Origin: Phytoactinopolyspora limicola | Lineage (GTDB): Bacteria; Actinomycetota; Actinomycetes; Jiangellales; Jiangellaceae | Assembly: GCF_011320225.1 (NCBI RefSeq) | Contig: NZ_JAAOEN010000001.1 | Coordinates: 1,094,725 to 1,158,724 of the forward strand | Length of the DNA: 64,000 nucleotides | Direction of reading: 5' to 3' | Shown here: positions 63,201 to 64,000 of the stretch, in pieces | Layout of the letters: each line of letters starts with the position of its first letter | How positions within the stretch are numbered: the first letter of the stretch is position 1 | The notes under the pieces: generated by a model | Databases searched by the model: none | Told to the model about the DNA's origin: nothing | The model's input: the letters and a program-made list of their open reading frames with translations, nothing else | Program-made: the position numbers and the translations under genes

Positions 63201-63737
63201 ATGGACGCGGACGAGCCGACCGAAGAGTACGAGGACAGCCCGCGGCACACGTGGCGGCATGTGCGAACCGCGGTCACCCTGCTGATCCTTGTCGGGTTCG
63301 TCGTCGGTGCCGCCTGGTACAGCTGGAACAACGTCCTCACCGGGGACGACGACGAAGCCGCGCCACGCGCCGCGCCAACCTGTGTACCGGTGGCTCCGAC
63401 CGACGCACCCGACCCAGAGGCGATCGAGCTCAATGTGTACAACGCGACTCAGCGCGGTGGGCTCGCCCGTGACGTCGCCGCGGCCATGCGCGAGCGTGGG
63501 TTCACCATCCTCGACGTCGCCAATGATCCGCTGGAACGGAGTGTGGACGGCACCGCGGAGGTCCGCTCGCACGAAGACCAGCGCGATGCCGCCACTCTGG
63601 TGGCTTCCCTGGTGCCCGATGCCGTGATCGTCGCGGATGAGCGCTCCAGCGAGACGGTAGATCTAGTGCTTGGCAACGACTTCGAGGAACTCGCCTCTGA
63701 CCCAGAGCCGGATCAGACCCTTCAGCCCTGCGACTAA
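63201..63737 (+). CDS. LytR C-terminal domain membrane protein
   Basis: 178 residues. An acidic cytoplasmic start, one membrane helix (about 22-44, AVTLLILVGFVVGAAWY) and an extracytoplasmic LytR_C domain with ELNVYNATQRGGLARDVAAA and a DAVIVADER strand. LytR_C domains occur in cell-wall glycopolymer ligases; here it stands alone. ATG 63201 follows GGAGG; GTG 63189 is an alternative. Confidence 0.82.
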   Translation: MDADEPTEEYEDSPRHTWRHVRTAVTLLILVGFVVGAAWYSWNNVLTGDDDEAAPRAAPTCVPVAPTDAPDPEAIELNVYNATQRGGLARDVAAAMRERGFTILDVANDPLERSVDGTAEVRSHEDQRDAATLVASLVPDAVIVADERSSETVDLVLGNDFEELASDPEPDQTLQPCD

Positions 63738-63795
63738 GCTCGCGGTTGGCTCGTCGCGCCGGCGAAGACCATGCAGTGGTCCCGTCATCCCCGTG

Positions 63796-63815
63796 TGTGC
63801 ACCTGATCTCCGTTT
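63796..63815 (+). repeat. 20-bp dispersed repeat, copy 2
   Basis: TGTGCACCTGATCTCCGTTT, identical to the minus strand of 28718-28737. Next to it, CACCTGATC (63819-63827) and GATCAGGTG (63842-63850) form an inverted repeat of the same core. Confidence 0.7.
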
Positions 63816-63877
63816 TGTCACCTGATCTTTTTCCCTGGAGCGATCAGGTGTACCAACGACGGACGACGGCGCGTGTG

Positions 63878-63925
63878 GTGTCTCGGGACATCGCTGACGG
63901 GTGTGTCTCGGGACATCGCTGACGG
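63878..63925. repeat. 23-bp tandem direct repeat at the right edge
   Basis: GTGTCTCGGGACATCGCTGA plus CGG occurs at 63878-63900 and again at 63903-63925, separated by 2 bp. It lies just downstream of the partial frame at 63936 and may be the end of a mobile element. Confidence 0.7.
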
Positions 63926-63935
63926 TTTGAGTGTG

Positions 63936-64000
63936 TCATGTGGGTTGGGGTTCGCGGTGGCCGCGTAGGTCGTAGCGGGGTTGGGCGCTGGGTTGGTAGC
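63936..64000 (-). CDS. C-terminal fragment of a gene running off the window, possibly an IS481-type transposase
   Basis: The minus-strand frame ends YQPSAQPRYDLRGHREPQPT and a TGA at 63936-63938. Only about 20 residues are visible. The basic, proline-rich tail and the tandem repeat beside its stop resemble transposase ends of the IS481 group, but this is a weak call. Confidence 0.3.
   Translation of the reverse strand, partial: YQPSAQPRYDLRGHREPQPT

Overview
The window is high-GC actinomycete chromosome. Supporting signs are two WhiB/PonA2/ArsA/MarP-type gene blocks, GTG starts, many 4-bp gene overlaps, a short SRP RNA and tRNAs without encoded CCA. Two stretches follow the order of conserved Mycobacterium tuberculosis segments. 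The first, about 1.6-31.7 kb, matches the Rv3669-Rv3682 neighbourhood: holin-like protein, alpha/beta hydrolase, MarP, CoA-type NUDIX, nth, crp, MBL hydrolase, RidA, DUF4177, paired ArsA ATPases, whiB and ponA2. The second, 55.6-62.2 kb, matches the asd, lysC, recR, ybaB, dnaX segment. The genus cannot be fixed from the sequence; a Jiangella-like actinomycete is a guess.

Layout. 1-2.98 kb: end of a GntR regulator, a DUF695-like protein, a small membrane protein and an alpha/beta hydrolase. 3.0-8.65 kb (minus): complete Mrp/Mnh Na+/H+ antiporter operon with A and B fused. 8.9-11.5 kb (minus): marP, NUDIX, nth. 11.7-13.8 kb (plus): Crp regulator and nhaA. 13.8-16.6 kb (minus): MBL hydrolase, NUDIX, RidA, DUF4177, Lrp regulator. 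16.7-18.9 kb (plus): branched-chain 2-oxoacid dehydrogenase E1 alpha and beta. 18.9-25.6 kb: two GbsR/MarR-like regulators, each divergent from a transport gene under near-identical operator-promoters, with a CPA2 antiporter between them. 25.8-28.0 kb: the two ArsA/Get3-like ATPases. 28.0-28.74 kb: a repeat-rich, gene-free tract. 28.7-31.7 kb: ponA2 and whiB.

32-52.4 kb interrupts the conserved gene order and looks accessory. Its core is one plus-strand catabolic operon (33.4-49.5 kb): GntR/FCD regulator, three-subunit molybdenum hydroxylase, luciferase-like monooxygenase, octopine-dehydrogenase-like enzyme, amidohydrolase, ABC importer without ATPase, sugar-acid dehydratase-like enolase, 2-hydroxyacid dehydrogenase, a deaminase-like amidohydrolase and a GH13_18 phosphorylase. 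A divergent MFS transporter shares its control region. No characterised pathway I know has this combination, so it is the best candidate for an undescribed system. After it come two tandem paralogous small proteins and a restriction-modification pair whose methyltransferase is broken by frameshifts, next to tRNA-Pro.

52.6-64 kb returns to core genes: metallophosphoesterase, MFS exporter, YqeY, asd, lysC, DUF5063, recR, ybaB, dnaX, ffs, tRNA-Ser, a VapB-annotated family protein and a LytR-C-domain protein. A probable mobile-element end lies at the right edge. Several dispersed repeats and long hairpins sit between genes, notably downstream of both tRNAs and of ponA2.
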